In this document: piece by piece, positions 34,047 through 43,635 of the stretch | Layout of the letters: each line of letters opens with the position of its first letter | Numbering within the stretch: the stretch's first letter is position 1 | Assembly: GCF_016019885.1 (NCBI RefSeq) | Contig: NZ_JAEANY010000004.1 | Coordinates: 207,054-271,053, forward strand | From: Aurantiacibacter sediminis | Lineage (GTDB): Bacteria > Pseudomonadota > Alphaproteobacteria > Sphingomonadales > Sphingomonadaceae | Direction of reading: 5' to 3' | DNA: 64,000 nt | The notes under the pieces: model-generated | Seen by the model: only the letters and a program-made list of their open reading frames with translations | What the model was told of the DNA's origin: nothing | Databases searched by the model: none | Translations under genes and position numbers: made by a program

Positions 34047-34808
34047 TCAGAGGCGGAAACCGCCATCCGTGACAAGCGTGGAGCCGGTGATTGTGCCGCC
34101 CATATCGGACAGCAGGAACAGGATCTGCCCGGCGATCTCTTCCGAAGAGGCGAAGCGGCCCATGGGGGTGACTTGCTGCGCCATTGTGGCGATTGCGCCG
34201 GCCCTGTCACCCTGATGCTTAGCGACCAGATCATCAAAAAACGGCACGCCATCCCATAGTGCGGTGTCCACTCCGCCCGGCGCGATGGCATTCACGCGGA
34301 TCTGCCGCTCTGCGCCTTCCTTTGCCGCTACTTTGGCGAGATGCATGACGGCCGCCTTTGACGAGGCATAGTGACCAATGCCTTTCTCCGCCTTTACAGC
34401 GGTGACCGATGAAGTGAGCACCATGGATGCGCCATTGCCGGCCATTCGCATAGCCGCACGAAGCGACAGGAACGCGCCGTCCAGATTGACGCTCATCACC
34501 TTGCGCCATTGGTCCATCGTCATTTTGGCGATGGGCGCAGCCTCGCCCGATATGCCTGCATTGAGGACTGCAAGATCGATCACGCCACCTTCCGCCTCGA
34601 TATCATCCCACAGGCTTTCATCCGCGACATCGCCTGCATGAATCGCGGTGTCGCACGACAAATCGAGCGCGCCGAGCGCATCGGCATTCAGATCGACCAG
34701 GATAAGCTTTGCAGCCCCGGCATCGGCTAGCGCCCTGGCCGTGGCTGCGCCAATGCCCGACGCGGCGCCTGTGACGAGCGCGGTCTTGCCTGCAAAATCA
34801 AAGTTCAA
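34047..34808 (-). CDS. Short-chain dehydrogenase/reductase
   Basis: A 253-residue classical SDR. The cofactor motif is TGAASGIG, followed by NAG, the catalytic Ser in LTSSVTAV, YASSK with Tyr and Lys, and the C-terminal block GSTLVTDGGFRL. An acidic residue after the second strand (VDLNAD) suggests NAD+ preference. The TTG at 34808, preceded by GGGAGG, is chosen; it overlaps the upstream dihydroorotase gene by 11 bases. Substrate unknown; linkage to the pyrimidine genes is by operon only. Confidence 0.88.
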   Translation of the reverse strand: MNFDFAGKTALVTGAASGIGAATARALADAGAAKLILVDLNADALGALDLSCDTAIHAGDVADESLWDDIEAEGGVIDLAVLNAGISGEAAPIAKMTMDQWRKVMSVNLDGAFLSLRAAMRMAGNGASMVLTSSVTAVKAEKGIGHYASSKAAVMHLAKVAAKEGAERQIRVNAIAPGGVDTALWDGVPFFDDLVAKHQGDRAGAIATMAQQVTPMGRFASSEEIAGQILFLLSDMGGTITGSTLVTDGGFRL

Positions 34809-36027
34809 TGCGATGTCCTCCCTTGAACAGAGCGACAACCCGCCCCTGCACTGGCTGCCGATCGAACGGCGTGTTACCAGCCTGTGCTTCCATTTCGCGC
34901 GAGTCCACGATCCACGGTGCTTCGGGATCTATGATCGCGATGTCGGCTTCTGCGCCTTCGGCTATCGTGCCCGCTTCCACGCCCAGCAATTTTGCAGGTG
35001 TGGCCGCGAGCAGATCGAAAGCCCGCGGCATATCGATGATACCGTCGCGGACCAGCGTCAGTGTCATGGCGAGTAGCGTTTCGGCGCCCGCCATTCCCGG
35101 CGCAGCATCGGCAAAAGGCAGGCGCTTGTCCTCCGGCCCGCGCGGATCATGGCCGCTGGAAATGACATCCATGGTGCCATCGCCAATCGCTTCGATCACA
35201 GCCTGCCGGTCATCCTCGCTGCGCAGCGGCGGAGACAGGCTGGCAAAAGTGCGGAAATCGGCGAGCGCCAGATCCGATAGCATGAAATGCGCTGGCGTGA
35301 CTCCCGCGGTGATGCGCACGCCGCGCGCCTTGGCCTGCCGCACCAGATCGAGCCCGGCGCACGTGGTCACCTGCCGTGCATGAATTCGGGCGCCGCTCGC
35401 TTCAGCGAGAGCGATATCGCGGGCGAGCGCAAGTGTCTCGGCTTCCTTGGGCGCGCTAGGCAGCCCAAGGCGTGTCGCCATTTCGCCCGCTGTCGCGCAG
35501 GCCTTGCCCACGAGTGCTGCATCCTCTGCATGGGTCACCACGACCAGATCGAGCATCGCCGCATATTGGAGCAGACGCAGCATCAGGCCGCTGTCCCCAA
35601 TCCACTGCCGCCCGGTTGCAACCGCCTTCGCGCCTGCATCCTGCATCAGCGCAATTTCGGCGAGCTGTTCGGCTTCCAGACCCACGCTCGCGGCGGCCAG
35701 CGGATGCACCCAGAAATCGGGCTTTCCACTCTGCGCGGCGAAGCGAACCCGCGCGGGGTGATCGAGCGGTGGCGACTGATCGGGCATCAGCGCAGCGCGG
35801 GTGATCCCGCCAAAGTGAAACGCCGGCTTATCGATCGCGAATACACCGAGATCGACGAGACCTGGCGCGACGATTTTGCCGCCCGCATCAACCACCTCGT
35901 CACCATCGAGCGGAACATCTGCAAGCCCGACAATCTGACCATCCACACAGCGCACGGCCTTTGCCGCGAGGCCGCCTGCGGTGACGACCTGACCATTGGT
36001 GATGGCGATGGGCTGCTGCTGGCTCAT
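34798..36027 (-). CDS. Inactive dihydroorotase-like subunit (PyrX type)
   Basis: A 409-residue amidohydrolase homologue of dihydroorotase. The metal motif DxHxH after the first strand is replaced: [10 protein letters not shown] has Gly and Phe where both His should be. The catalytic Asp region reads [12 protein letters not shown], with Gly in place of the Asp of TDHAPH. One His of the central pair is also lost (IHARQVTT). In Pseudomonas such a dead dihydroorotase assembles with and supports aspartate transcarbamoylase, and here the gene overlaps pyrB by ATGA. The start at 36027 has AAGGAG at good spacing. An active pyrC must exist elsewhere. Confidence 0.85.
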   Translation of the reverse strand: MSQQQPIAITNGQVVTAGGLAAKAVRCVDGQIVGLADVPLDGDEVVDAGGKIVAPGLVDLGVFAIDKPAFHFGGITRAALMPDQSPPLDHPARVRFAAQSGKPDFWVHPLAAASVGLEAEQLAEIALMQDAGAKAVATGRQWIGDSGLMLRLLQYAAMLDLVVVTHAEDAALVGKACATAGEMATRLGLPSAPKEAETLALARDIALAEASGARIHARQVTTCAGLDLVRQAKARGVRITAGVTPAHFMLSDLALADFRTFASLSPPLRSEDDRQAVIEAIGDGTMDVISSGHDPRGPEDKRLPFADAAPGMAGAETLLAMTLTLVRDGIIDMPRAFDLLAATPAKLLGVEAGTIAEGAEADIAIIDPEAPWIVDSREMEAQAGNTPFDRQPVQGRVVALFKGGHRIEL

Positions 36028-37055
36028 ACCCATTCTCCTTCGCCCCAACCGGCGATGCCGCGCGCTTTGCGGGTCAGCACATCAAGGCAGGCCATGCGGA
36101 TCGCGACGCCCATTTCCACCTGGCTTGTAATGAGCGATCGTCCCGCAAGATCGGCCACATCGCTGTCGATCTCAACGCCGCGGTTCATCGGGCCGGGATG
36201 CATCACGATGGCATCTTCTGCAGCCAGAGCGAGCCGATCGGTGGTCAGTCCGTAGAGGTGGCGATATTCGCGTGGGCTCGGAATGAATTGCCCGTCCATC
36301 CGCTCATTCTGGAGACGCAGCATCATGACGACGTCAGCGCCATTCAGCGCCTCGCCAAAGCGGTGATGCACTTCCACTTCCATCCGCTCGATCCCGTGCG
36401 GCATGAGCGATGGTGGCGCACAGACGCGAACCGTAGCACCCAGCGCCTGCAAACACAGGATGTTGGATCGCGCAACCCGGCTGTGCAGGATATCGCCGCA
36501 AATCGTCACGGTGAGGCCGGTAAAGTCCTCCACATCGCGCCCGTTCTCGCGCAGCTTTGTGCGCAGGGCCAGCGCGTCGAGAAGGGCCTGCGTCGGGTGC
36601 TCATGCTGGCCATCGCCAGCGTTGAGCACAGGGCAATCGACCTTGCCAGCGATCAATCCGGTCGCGCCCGAAGAGCCATGGCGGATCACAATCGCATCGG
36701 CGCGCATCGCATTCAGCGTCACCGCCGTATCGATGAGCGTCTCGCCCTTCTTCACGCTGGATTGCGCGGCATGCATGTTCACCACGTCCGCGCCGAGCCG
36801 CTTGCCCGCGATTTCGAAACTCAAAAGCGTTCGCGTGCTGTTTTCGAAGAAGGCGTTGATGATGGTGAGGCCTGCCAGCCTGTCCGAATGCTTGCTCGCC
36901 TGCCGATTGAACGCGACATATTGCTCGGCCTCTGCCAGCAAATAGAGGATTTCGTGGCGCTCCAGATCGCCGATGGCGATCAGATCACGATGCGGAAACG
37001 CGCGGCCACCCGCGGGAAAGCGGGCGCTGGCGGAGGTGTTTGGCGGCGATGTCAT
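36024..37055 (-). CDS. pyrB: Aspartate carbamoyltransferase catalytic subunit
   Basis: A 343-residue enzyme of pyrimidine synthesis. Carbamoyl-phosphate motifs are FFENSTRTL and HPTQALLD, the aspartate-binding part has [10 protein letters not shown], and HPGPMNRG is near the C-terminus. It joins carbamoyl phosphate and aspartate. Coupled by ATGA overlap to the dead dihydroorotase, which probably forms a complex with it. The ATG at 37055 is used; an upstream start would add a non-conserved leader. Confidence 0.95.
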   Translation of the reverse strand: MTSPPNTSASARFPAGGRAFPHRDLIAIGDLERHEILYLLAEAEQYVAFNRQASKHSDRLAGLTIINAFFENSTRTLLSFEIAGKRLGADVVNMHAAQSSVKKGETLIDTAVTLNAMRADAIVIRHGSSGATGLIAGKVDCPVLNAGDGQHEHPTQALLDALALRTKLRENGRDVEDFTGLTVTICGDILHSRVARSNILCLQALGATVRVCAPPSLMPHGIERMEVEVHHRFGEALNGADVVMMLRLQNERMDGQFIPSPREYRHLYGLTTDRLALAAEDAIVMHPGPMNRGVEIDSDVADLAGRSLITSQVEMGVAIRMACLDVLTRKARGIAGWGEGEWV

Positions 37056-37213
37056 TAAAGCATGGCCATTAGGCCGCAGCGCGCAGGCTGGCAATGGCTT
37101 TCCTTTGCGAAGCCCTCTGTCGAGCGGGATTGGCGCTGCGCCCGTTTAGCACTGGCGCAAACCAACGCGCGCCATTACGTGACAGGCAACACATCTCACC
37201 AAAAGGGTTTCGC

Positions 37214-39115
37214 ATGGTATTCGCGCGCAAGGTTTGGAAGCTGCTGGTTGCCATCAAGGATGGCCTCGCCTTGATCTTCCTGCTGCTGTTCTTCCTGGCG
37301 CTGTTCGCTGTGCTGAGCGCGCGGCCAAATCCCGGCGTCGTGCGCGATGGCGCGTTGCTGCTGGATATCGACGGCGTGGTTGTTGAAGAAGTCGCGCCGG
37401 TCGATCCTTTTGCCGCGCTACTCAGCAATACCGTGCCCACCCGTGAATATGCCGCGCGCGATCTCGTGCGCACGATCGATGCGGCTGCGAGCGATGAGCG
37501 CATTCAGGCGCTGGCGCTGGACCTGACCGGCTTCCTTGGCGGTGGGGGCGTCAATTTGCAGGAAGTTAGCGGGGCGCTGCAACGCTTCAAGGCAGCGGGC
37601 AAACCGATCTACACCCATGCCGTCGCCTATGGCGATTCCGCGATGCTGCTCGCAGCGCATTCGGATGAAATCTGGGTCGATCCCTTCGGCGGCGTCGCCA
37701 TTTCTGGACCGGGAGGCGAGAACCTTTATTACGCAGACGCGCTTGAGCGGTTCAACGTCACCGCCAATGTCTACCGCGTCGGCACATACAAAAGCGCAGT
37801 CGAGCCCTACACGCAAAACAGCATGTCCCCCGAAGCGCGCGAAAACCTCTCGCAGCTGCTCGCCACACTGTGGGAAGAATGGCGCGCCACTGTGCGCCAG
37901 GCGCGGCCCGATGCCGATATCGAATTGGTCACCAGCGATGTCGAAGGCTGGCTTGCCGCGTCGGGCAATGACATCGCCGAGGCCTCCGTTGCCGCAGGCC
38001 TTGCAGACCGCATCGGCACCCGCGTCGAATGGGGTGAGCGCATTGCGGAGGAGGTCGGCGAAGATCGCTGGAGCGAAGACCCCGGCTCCTTCGCCGCAAC
38101 AGAGTATGATCCCTTCTTGGCCGAAGTGAATTCGGGCATCGATCTTGGCAGCGATGCGAAAGTCGGCGTTGTGACTATTGCTGGAACAATCAGCGATGGA
38201 ACCGCCGGACCGGGCTCTGCCGGGGCGGAGCGGATCGCCAATCTGCTCGACAATGCGCTGGATGACGATCTCGATGCGTTGGTGGTCCGCGTAAATTCGC
38301 CGGGCGGCACGGTGACGGGCTCGGAAACCATCCGCCGCGCCATACTGCGGCACAAGGCCAATGGTATCCCGATCGCCGTATCGATGGGCAATTACGCCGC
38401 CAGTGGCGGCTATTGGGTCGCCACTCCGGCGGACCGGATCTTTGCCGAACCGCAAACGCTCACCGGCTCCATCGGTGTTTTCCTCGTCCTGCCGAGCTTT
38501 GAAGAATTGCTTGCCGAATATGGAGTGAATAGCGATGGTGTGCGCACCACCGGCCTATCGGGGCAGCCCGACATCTTCAGCGGAATCAGTGAAGAAGCGG
38601 ACACGGTGCTGCAGGCGGGCGTCGAGACGACCTATTCCCGCTTCCTGAACCTAGTCGCAGAATCGCGTGGTATTTCGCTCGAGCGTGCCGACGAACTTGG
38701 CCAGGGCCGCGTGTGGGACGGGGGATCCGCCCGACAGCTAGGCCTTGTCGACCAGTTCGGCGATCTGGAGGCTGCCATCGCATGGGCAGCCGAGCGTGCG
38801 GAACTGACAGCAGATGAATTCGACGTGGTCTATCTCGGCGACGATGCGCCGCAATACGGCTCCATTCTCTCGCAATTGCTGGCAAGCGACAATGGGCAGA
38901 CCGAGGGCGGCCGTGACATCGCATCGCTTTTCGCCCAGCGCGAAATGGCACGGTTTGCTCAAGTGACGAGCGATATCGACCAGCTGTTTGGCGCGCAGGG
39001 CATTCAGGCGCGATGCGCAGAATGCACGGTGCTCCAGCCCGTCAGCCGCCTCAGCGCGCGCCCTGCAGCCGATGCCGGATGGCTTGCGGCCATGCGAGCG
39101 CTCTGGCGCGACTAG
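37214..39115 (+). CDS. sppA: Signal peptide peptidase SppA, 67K type
   Basis: A 633-residue membrane-anchored serine protease of two tandem S49 domains. An N-terminal anchor (ALIFLLLFFLALFAVL) is followed by the first domain, with the lysine region YRVGTYKSAVEP (catalytic Lys), and the second domain, with RVNSPGGTVTGSE and the nucleophile Ser in MGNYAASGGYW. It degrades cleaved signal peptides in the inner membrane. The ATG at 37214 is preceded by AAAGGG; an upstream in-frame start has no ribosome site. Confidence 0.94.
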   Translation: MVFARKVWKLLVAIKDGLALIFLLLFFLALFAVLSARPNPGVVRDGALLLDIDGVVVEEVAPVDPFAALLSNTVPTREYAARDLVRTIDAAASDERIQALALDLTGFLGGGGVNLQEVSGALQRFKAAGKPIYTHAVAYGDSAMLLAAHSDEIWVDPFGGVAISGPGGENLYYADALERFNVTANVYRVGTYKSAVEPYTQNSMSPEARENLSQLLATLWEEWRATVRQARPDADIELVTSDVEGWLAASGNDIAEASVAAGLADRIGTRVEWGERIAEEVGEDRWSEDPGSFAATEYDPFLAEVNSGIDLGSDAKVGVVTIAGTISDGTAGPGSAGAERIANLLDNALDDDLDALVVRVNSPGGTVTGSETIRRAILRHKANGIPIAVSMGNYAASGGYWVATPADRIFAEPQTLTGSIGVFLVLPSFEELLAEYGVNSDGVRTTGLSGQPDIFSGISEEADTVLQAGVETTYSRFLNLVAESRGISLERADELGQGRVWDGGSARQLGLVDQFGDLEAAIAWAAERAELTADEFDVVYLGDDAPQYGSILSQLLASDNGQTEGGRDIASLFAQREMARFAQVTSDIDQLFGAQGIQARCAECTVLQPVSRLSARPAADAGWLAAMRALWRD

Positions 39116-39206
39116 GCACTCGGCAGGCATAGTCTTGTCAATCGCGGCGGGGCGTGGCAAAGGCCCGCCCCTGCCGTGAATCGCTGACACCAGCGAAAGG
39201 CCCGGC

Positions 39207-39281
39207 GGGCGCGTAGCTCAGTGGTAGAGCACACCCTTCACACGGGTGGGGTCGCAAGTTCAATCCTTGCCGCGCCCACCA
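39207..39281 (+). tRNA. tRNA-Val (anticodon CAC)
   Basis: Acceptor arms GGGCGCG/CGCGCCC, D-arm GCTCAGTGGTAGAGC, and anticodon arm CACCC-TTCACAC-GGGTG with anticodon CAC. The T-arm contains GTTCAATCC and the CCA is encoded. It marks the border between housekeeping DNA and the accessory catabolic region. Confidence 0.95.
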
Positions 39282-39797
39282 TCTTTTCAATGACTTAGAA
39301 GAGATTGATGCTCGTTGTATGAAACGAGTATGAAAAAGCCTACTCAAATCCTCAAGGCTTCATCCGTTCAAGAGAATGCCGTCAGAACCAAGTTACTTGC
39401 CTCGCGAGTGTGCCATTTCCCTTTCGCGAGTCGCGATATTCGGTGATCGCATACGGTGAGATGAAGCTATGGCGATGAGGACGGTTGATGGACTAGAGTA
39501 GTGATTAGCGCGCATCCATATTGCGAAGAGCAATCGCAATCTGCGCACTTGAAGGTTCCATTGGCGAATGGCTGCACAGCCTGTTGCGTCGGGCGAAGAT
39601 CACGATCATCCCTGAGAAGTCCCAAATTCTGTTCTAGGAGGAAGGGCCTGCGGCCAGACGACCACTCAGCCGCAGGCATGCAATCAGCGCGAGGGCTCTT
39701 GCTTCGATACCAGCGCTGCCGAATCAGCGCTGAAGCCTCGACTTTGTTCAGATCAGAAAGCATTTGGCAGACGTTTCCTTGTGCGGTGTTAATTGGC
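39282..39797. other. No recognisable gene downstream of tRNA-Val
   Basis: About 516 bases with reading frames on both strands but none with a recognisable product, ribosome site or codon pattern. The composition is less GC-rich than the core to the left. It may be decayed DNA at the end of an island; no integrase was found here. Confidence 0.4.
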
Positions 39798-40202
39798 AGC
39801 GAGGAGATAGGCGCAAACCTTGGCCTGAAACCGCGCGCCCGCATCATCGCTTTGGCTGCAATCGGGTCCGAACTTTGCCTTATGCTGGATGGCCCGGAAC
39901 ATGTGGTGACACGGCTATTTGCCAGGACCCGCCTCGCCGTAAAGGACATCGATATGTGGGAATTGAACAAATCCTTCGCCGCGGTAGTCCTGCGGCTTCT
40001 TCAGGCTCACGGCATCGACCCACAAGTAATGAACGTGAACGGCGGTGCGATCGCTATGGGGCACCCGCTGGGTGCCACCGGGGACATGCTGATCGGTACG
40101 GCGCTGGATGAGCTCGGACGTCGCGGCGGCAATAGGGTGCTGATTTCGCTGTGCGCTGCAAGTTGTCAGGCTACTGGTGTCATTATCGAGCGCTGCCATT
40201 AG
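39798..40202 (+). pseudogene. Thiolase C-terminal fragment (acetyl-/3-oxoadipyl-CoA thiolase type)
   Basis: Only the last third of a thiolase is present: the block LGLKPRARI, then VKDIDMWELNKSFAAV, VNVNGGAIAMGHPLGATG, and a degenerate C-terminal end (SLCAASCQATGVIIER) where an intact enzyme has a Cys-Gly-rich active loop. The N-terminal two thirds, with the nucleophilic Cys, are missing and no start fits. It is a remnant next to other decayed aromatic-catabolism genes. Confidence 0.8.
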
Positions 40203-40298
40203 CGTGCTCAGCTCACCAATCGCAAACGTCTAGTTATTAGACACGATCCGCATTGCTGCGGGTTTGGCGTTATCCAAGGATCTCTTCAGACCGATTGG

Positions 40299-41564
40299 CT
40301 ACCGCGCGGTTTGACCGTGCGCACTTTGAGTGCGTTCCAGGGCGGGATATGGACCGAGCAACCGGAAGAGGAAAGCAGCAAACACCAACAGGCCTGCACC
40401 GATCAGAAGCGCCGCGAAATAGTCACCCCGGCTGTCGTACAAGATGCCGAACATGGTGGCACCGAACGGCAGCGCAAAAGCAAAGGAGATCATCAGCGTC
40501 CCATAGATCGCGCTATAAGCGCGCATACCAAAGTAGCGCATCGCGAGAAATGCGATCAGGTCGAGTTCCGCGCCTTGGGCCATCCCCAGCATAAGGACAC
40601 CGAATCCGGCAAGCAGCACGTTCGTTGTAGAAAAAGCAATCGTCAGCGCCCCTATCGCGGCGAGGACGAGGACAAATGTCGCCACGCCGGGAGCCCATAG
40701 CCGATCGATCAGAAATCCGGTCAGGAACCGCCCGGTTATTACTCCCATCGAAAGGACCGAAACCATCAGCGCTGCGCTGGTGGCAGCCAAACCTCTTCCC
40801 TCGAACGGTGCGGAAACGTGAGCGGAGATACCGATTACCGGCAGGCCGGTGAAGAAGATGGCTGCGAAGAGGATCCAGAATTGCCGCTTGCGCACTACCT
40901 CGCGCAATTCGAAGCCGCCGACGATCTCGCCATTTTCGGTTGCCTGCTCCCTTGCATGGCCGCTTGCCAGGTAGGACAGCGGGGTTCCCAGAAACAGGGC
41001 GATTCCTGCCAATAACAGGAAACCCGCACGCCAGTCGTAGACATCGACCACAAGTGCCACGACCGGCGCAAAAACCATTGAAGTTATCGCTGCGCCGGAA
41101 AGCATTACCGCTAGCGCAAACCCGCGATTATGAATAAAGGTATCGCCGATGATGCGCGAATAGCCGAGCGCGGTCGTTGCGCCGCCGCCGGCCATCAGCA
41201 CGAGAACCGCAACGTAGAAGGTCCACAGGGCATCGGATGCTTGGCTGGCAAACACGAACCCAACTGCCAGCATCATTGCCGAGACAGGGGCTACTGCCCG
41301 CACGCCTTTGCGATCAATCATTCGGCCGATGAAAGGGTAGAGCAAGGTGGCAACGACCAGCATCGATAGCGAGCCCGAAATCTGCGCAAGGGTCCAACCG
41401 AAGGAATCCTCCAGCGGCGTTACGAAAATGCTGAACAACTGGCCGAAAAGTGACGCTCCACAGCCCAGGGCCAAGGCGCTGGAGGCAAGCGGGCGCCAGT
41501 TAGCGGCCAACTCGTGCCAGAGGCTCGCTTCACGTGGTTCGCTTTGATCCATGCTCGGCTTCAT
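40299..41564 (-). CDS. Major facilitator superfamily transporter
   Basis: A 421-residue protein with twelve predicted membrane spans. It shows the MFS loop motif after helix 2 (GRMIDRKGVRAV) and its counterpart in the second half (GFLIDRLWAPG). The sequence resembles the monocarboxylate/oxalate-formate type branch. Its ATG overlaps the stop codon of a 27-codon frame that has a strong ribosome site. Context suggests uptake of an aromatic or carboxylic acid; the substrate is unknown. Confidence 0.87.
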   Translation of the reverse strand: MKPSMDQSEPREASLWHELAANWRPLASSALALGCGASLFGQLFSIFVTPLEDSFGWTLAQISGSLSMLVVATLLYPFIGRMIDRKGVRAVAPVSAMMLAVGFVFASQASDALWTFYVAVLVLMAGGGATTALGYSRIIGDTFIHNRGFALAVMLSGAAITSMVFAPVVALVVDVYDWRAGFLLLAGIALFLGTPLSYLASGHAREQATENGEIVGGFELREVVRKRQFWILFAAIFFTGLPVIGISAHVSAPFEGRGLAATSAALMVSVLSMGVITGRFLTGFLIDRLWAPGVATFVLVLAAIGALTIAFSTTNVLLAGFGVLMLGMAQGAELDLIAFLAMRYFGMRAYSAIYGTLMISFAFALPFGATMFGILYDSRGDYFAALLIGAGLLVFAAFLFRLLGPYPALERTQSAHGQTAR

Positions 41565-41647
41565 CAGTAGGCCGCTCCCCCACCTCTAACGGACATGACT
41601 ATGGCCATGACCAGATTTCGACACACAAAGGCAAGCATTTCAATCAT
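41564..41647 (-). CDS. 27-codon reading frame coupled to the MFS transporter
   Basis: The frame encodes MIEMLAFVCRNLVMAIVMSV plus seven residues (RGGGAAY). AAGGAG lies five bases before its ATG, and its TGA overlaps the ATG of the transporter by one base (TGATG), the usual sign of translational coupling. The first 20 residues are hydrophobic enough for one membrane span. It could be a small transporter subunit or only a leader that sets translation of the transporter. No family is recognised. Confidence 0.5.
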   Translation of the reverse strand: MIEMLAFVCRNLVMAIVMSVRGGGAAY

Positions 41648-41859
41648 TCGTTCTCCTTAATCCGGGCGAAGCCATAGCGCCTCAACCATTGCCATTGCCT
41701 GCGTTCTCGATAAATCTCTACGATAATGCCACTGTCGGAACTGGGGGTGTGTGATCGGAAAACGGCGTAGAATAAGGCTGCGTTGTATGACGACGTGAAA
41801 GTACTGTCATGGTTTGGTAAACTGGCGTCCGACAGTCGAAATCGCGGGAAGAACGAAAA

Positions 41860-42639
41860 TTGCAACACCCCTGTTTGGCACGGCGGAGTGGCGGTGAAGC
41901 CGGTCCCTTACTGGTCCTATTGCATGGATTGGGCGCTACCGGTGCCGTCTGGCAACCGGTGCTGGAGCATATTGGACGATCCTGGCCCGGCAGGTGGCTT
42001 GCACCCGATTTACCCGGTCATGGGGGTTCTCCTACACTGCCATCTTATTCCAACCAGAAAATGGCATCGGCGCTAGCGTCGACAATTGCCGAGGAAGCAC
42101 ACGGCGAAGCGATTGTGCTGCTGGGGCATTCGCTGGGAGGTACGCTCTCTTTGCTGCTTGCCAGCGGTAATTTCGGGTTTACACCGGAATCTGTCCACGC
42201 GGTAGGCATCAAGGTTACATGGAGCGATAAAGATCTCGCAACTTTCGCGCGGCTCAGAGTGCGCGATTCCAGGGTCTTCGCGACACCGCAAGAAGCGCTG
42301 GCACAACATGCCAGGTATGCCGGACTTGCGCCAGATGCGGATAGCGACCTTTTGCAAGGTGGGATAATCCGGATCAAAGACGGGTGGCGAGCGGCAATGG
42401 ACTTGCAGTGCTTTGCGGTAGAGCCGCCCGACATGCCGACACTGATGCAAGAAGCGTGCATGCCGGTTCATCTGGCCTGTGGATCGGAGGACTCGCTCGT
42501 TTCTATCGACGAATTGCGCCAGTTCGATCCGGCTGCACATCAATTTTCCGGAGCAGGCCATAACGCGATGGTCGAAACGCCCGCTGACGTCTGGCGCTGG
42601 TTCGACGAGACGTATTCTGGATGGCGGGTGCACTTGTAG
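41860..42639 (+). CDS. Alpha/beta-hydrolase
   Basis: A 259-residue hydrolase. The oxyanion strand is VLLHGLGATGAVW, the nucleophile elbow is LLGHSLGGT with Ser, a likely acid lies in CGSEDSLV and the catalytic His is in GAGHNAMVE. The start is a TTG and is uncertain. Similar hydrolases sit in benzoyl-CoA and ring-cleavage clusters, where they act on lactones or ring-opening products; here that is inference. Confidence 0.78.
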   Translation: MQHPCLARRSGGEAGPLLVLLHGLGATGAVWQPVLEHIGRSWPGRWLAPDLPGHGGSPTLPSYSNQKMASALASTIAEEAHGEAIVLLGHSLGGTLSLLLASGNFGFTPESVHAVGIKVTWSDKDLATFARLRVRDSRVFATPQEALAQHARYAGLAPDADSDLLQGGIIRIKDGWRAAMDLQCFAVEPPDMPTLMQEACMPVHLACGSEDSLVSIDELRQFDPAAHQFSGAGHNAMVETPADVWRWFDETYSGWRVHL

Positions 42640-42744
42640 TAACCTCGCGTGACGCAAGTTTTTTGAAATGCACGTCACATTGCTGCTATTCGTTTCCACA
42701 TTTTGGCCGGATCCGCGTTCTTCGGCTGCAGTGAAGGGCCATCC

Positions 42745-43130
42745 GTGATAGAACTAAACCATACGGGCAAACTGGCGTTGGTGACCGGTACTGCCGAAGG
42801 ACTTGGCTCAGAAGTACCCCGGCGTCTTGAAGTCGAAGGGGGGGGAAGTGCTGGTGCATGGCCGCAATCGGGACCGCGCCGCCGCAGTTTCCGTGGCGAT
42901 CTGTGAAATGGCCGCTAGGCGTGAACTGTCCTTGGCGAACTGACGGACAATGAGGCAGCATACCGTATCTAGGAACAAGCCAAGATAATCGAGACTCTCA
43001 GCGACAATTCCGGAGGTAAAAGCAATCTAGGTGCAGGCTTTGCCGACCTAACTCCTTCTGAATGGTCAGAGGCGCCATTACCGCATCGGTGAAGGCACTT
43101 CCAGAGGGCAGCGCATAGTTATCGCTCACG
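42745..43130 (+). pseudogene. Decayed short-chain dehydrogenase
   Basis: The frame begins IELNHTGKLALVTGTAEGLG, a standard SDR N-terminus. At a run of eight G (42838-42845) the frame shifts; in the other frame the SDR sequence continues as EVLVHGRNRDRAAAV. Further on, AGFADLTPSEWSE recalls the NAG region, again interrupted by stops. At least one frameshift and several stops make it non-functional. Confidence 0.78.
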
Positions 43131-43136
43131 CGCTGC

Positions 43137-43628
43137 TTAGCCCGCTGACGATGCGAAATCGATCGCACCGTCCGGCAGCAAGTACAGGACAAGCGCGCGT
43201 CCACCAGCAACCGTGGGTTCATGCACGGTATTCGGCCCATAGACCTTCCAGCCAGCCGCACAGCCATCGAATTCTGCCGGACCTTCCAGCGGCATAACCA
43301 GATCGATTTCGCCGTTCGGATGAGCATGCCTCGGCCCGGCGACATTTTTCATGTCCACCACATCCACCGACATCCCGGCTGTCGCTGACGACGGCTTCAC
43401 AGGCCGCCCGAACCGTATTCCCCCGGCCTCCCGCGCACACAACCATCCATCTTGGCAACCTTGTTCACAAAGTTCCCTTGTCCGCGCGAACCACAATTCA
43501 TCTGCAGGAAAATCACGATTGAGCTGCTCTACTAGGTGCCCATCCAGCGGCTTGCCAACGATAGCGCGGGTAACGACGGCAAGCTGATCCACAAAATCAG
43601 TCGGAGCCTCCACTCGTTCGGTAATCAT
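43137..43628 (-). CDS. DUF4863-type protein (possible hydroxylaminobenzoate lyase-like)
   Basis: A 163-residue soluble protein with the blocks DVVDMKNVAGPRHAHPNGEIDLVMPL and GWKVYGPNTVHEPTV, which look like a cupin-type metal site with His and Glu. I place it in the DUF4863 family, some members of which are described as 4-hydroxylaminobenzoate lyases, and which often neighbours benzoyl-CoA catabolism genes. It follows the flavoprotein gene with seven bases between them, so it is in the same operon. Confidence 0.6.
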   Translation of the reverse strand: MITERVEAPTDFVDQLAVVTRAIVGKPLDGHLVEQLNRDFPADELWFARTRELCEQGCQDGWLCAREAGGIRFGRPVKPSSATAGMSVDVVDMKNVAGPRHAHPNGEIDLVMPLEGPAEFDGCAAGWKVYGPNTVHEPTVAGGRALVLYLLPDGAIDFASSAG

Positions 43629-43635
43629 TTCCTCC

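Noticed and set aside
39207-39281. Second copy of the tRNA-Val 3' end as an att site within the window
   Set aside because: No duplicate of the terminal segment was found by eye up to 64000; it may lie outside.
41644-41868. 74-codon minus-strand frame upstream of the alpha/beta hydrolase
   Set aside because: No ribosome site or family. The well-supported 27-codon frame uses a different frame in this region.
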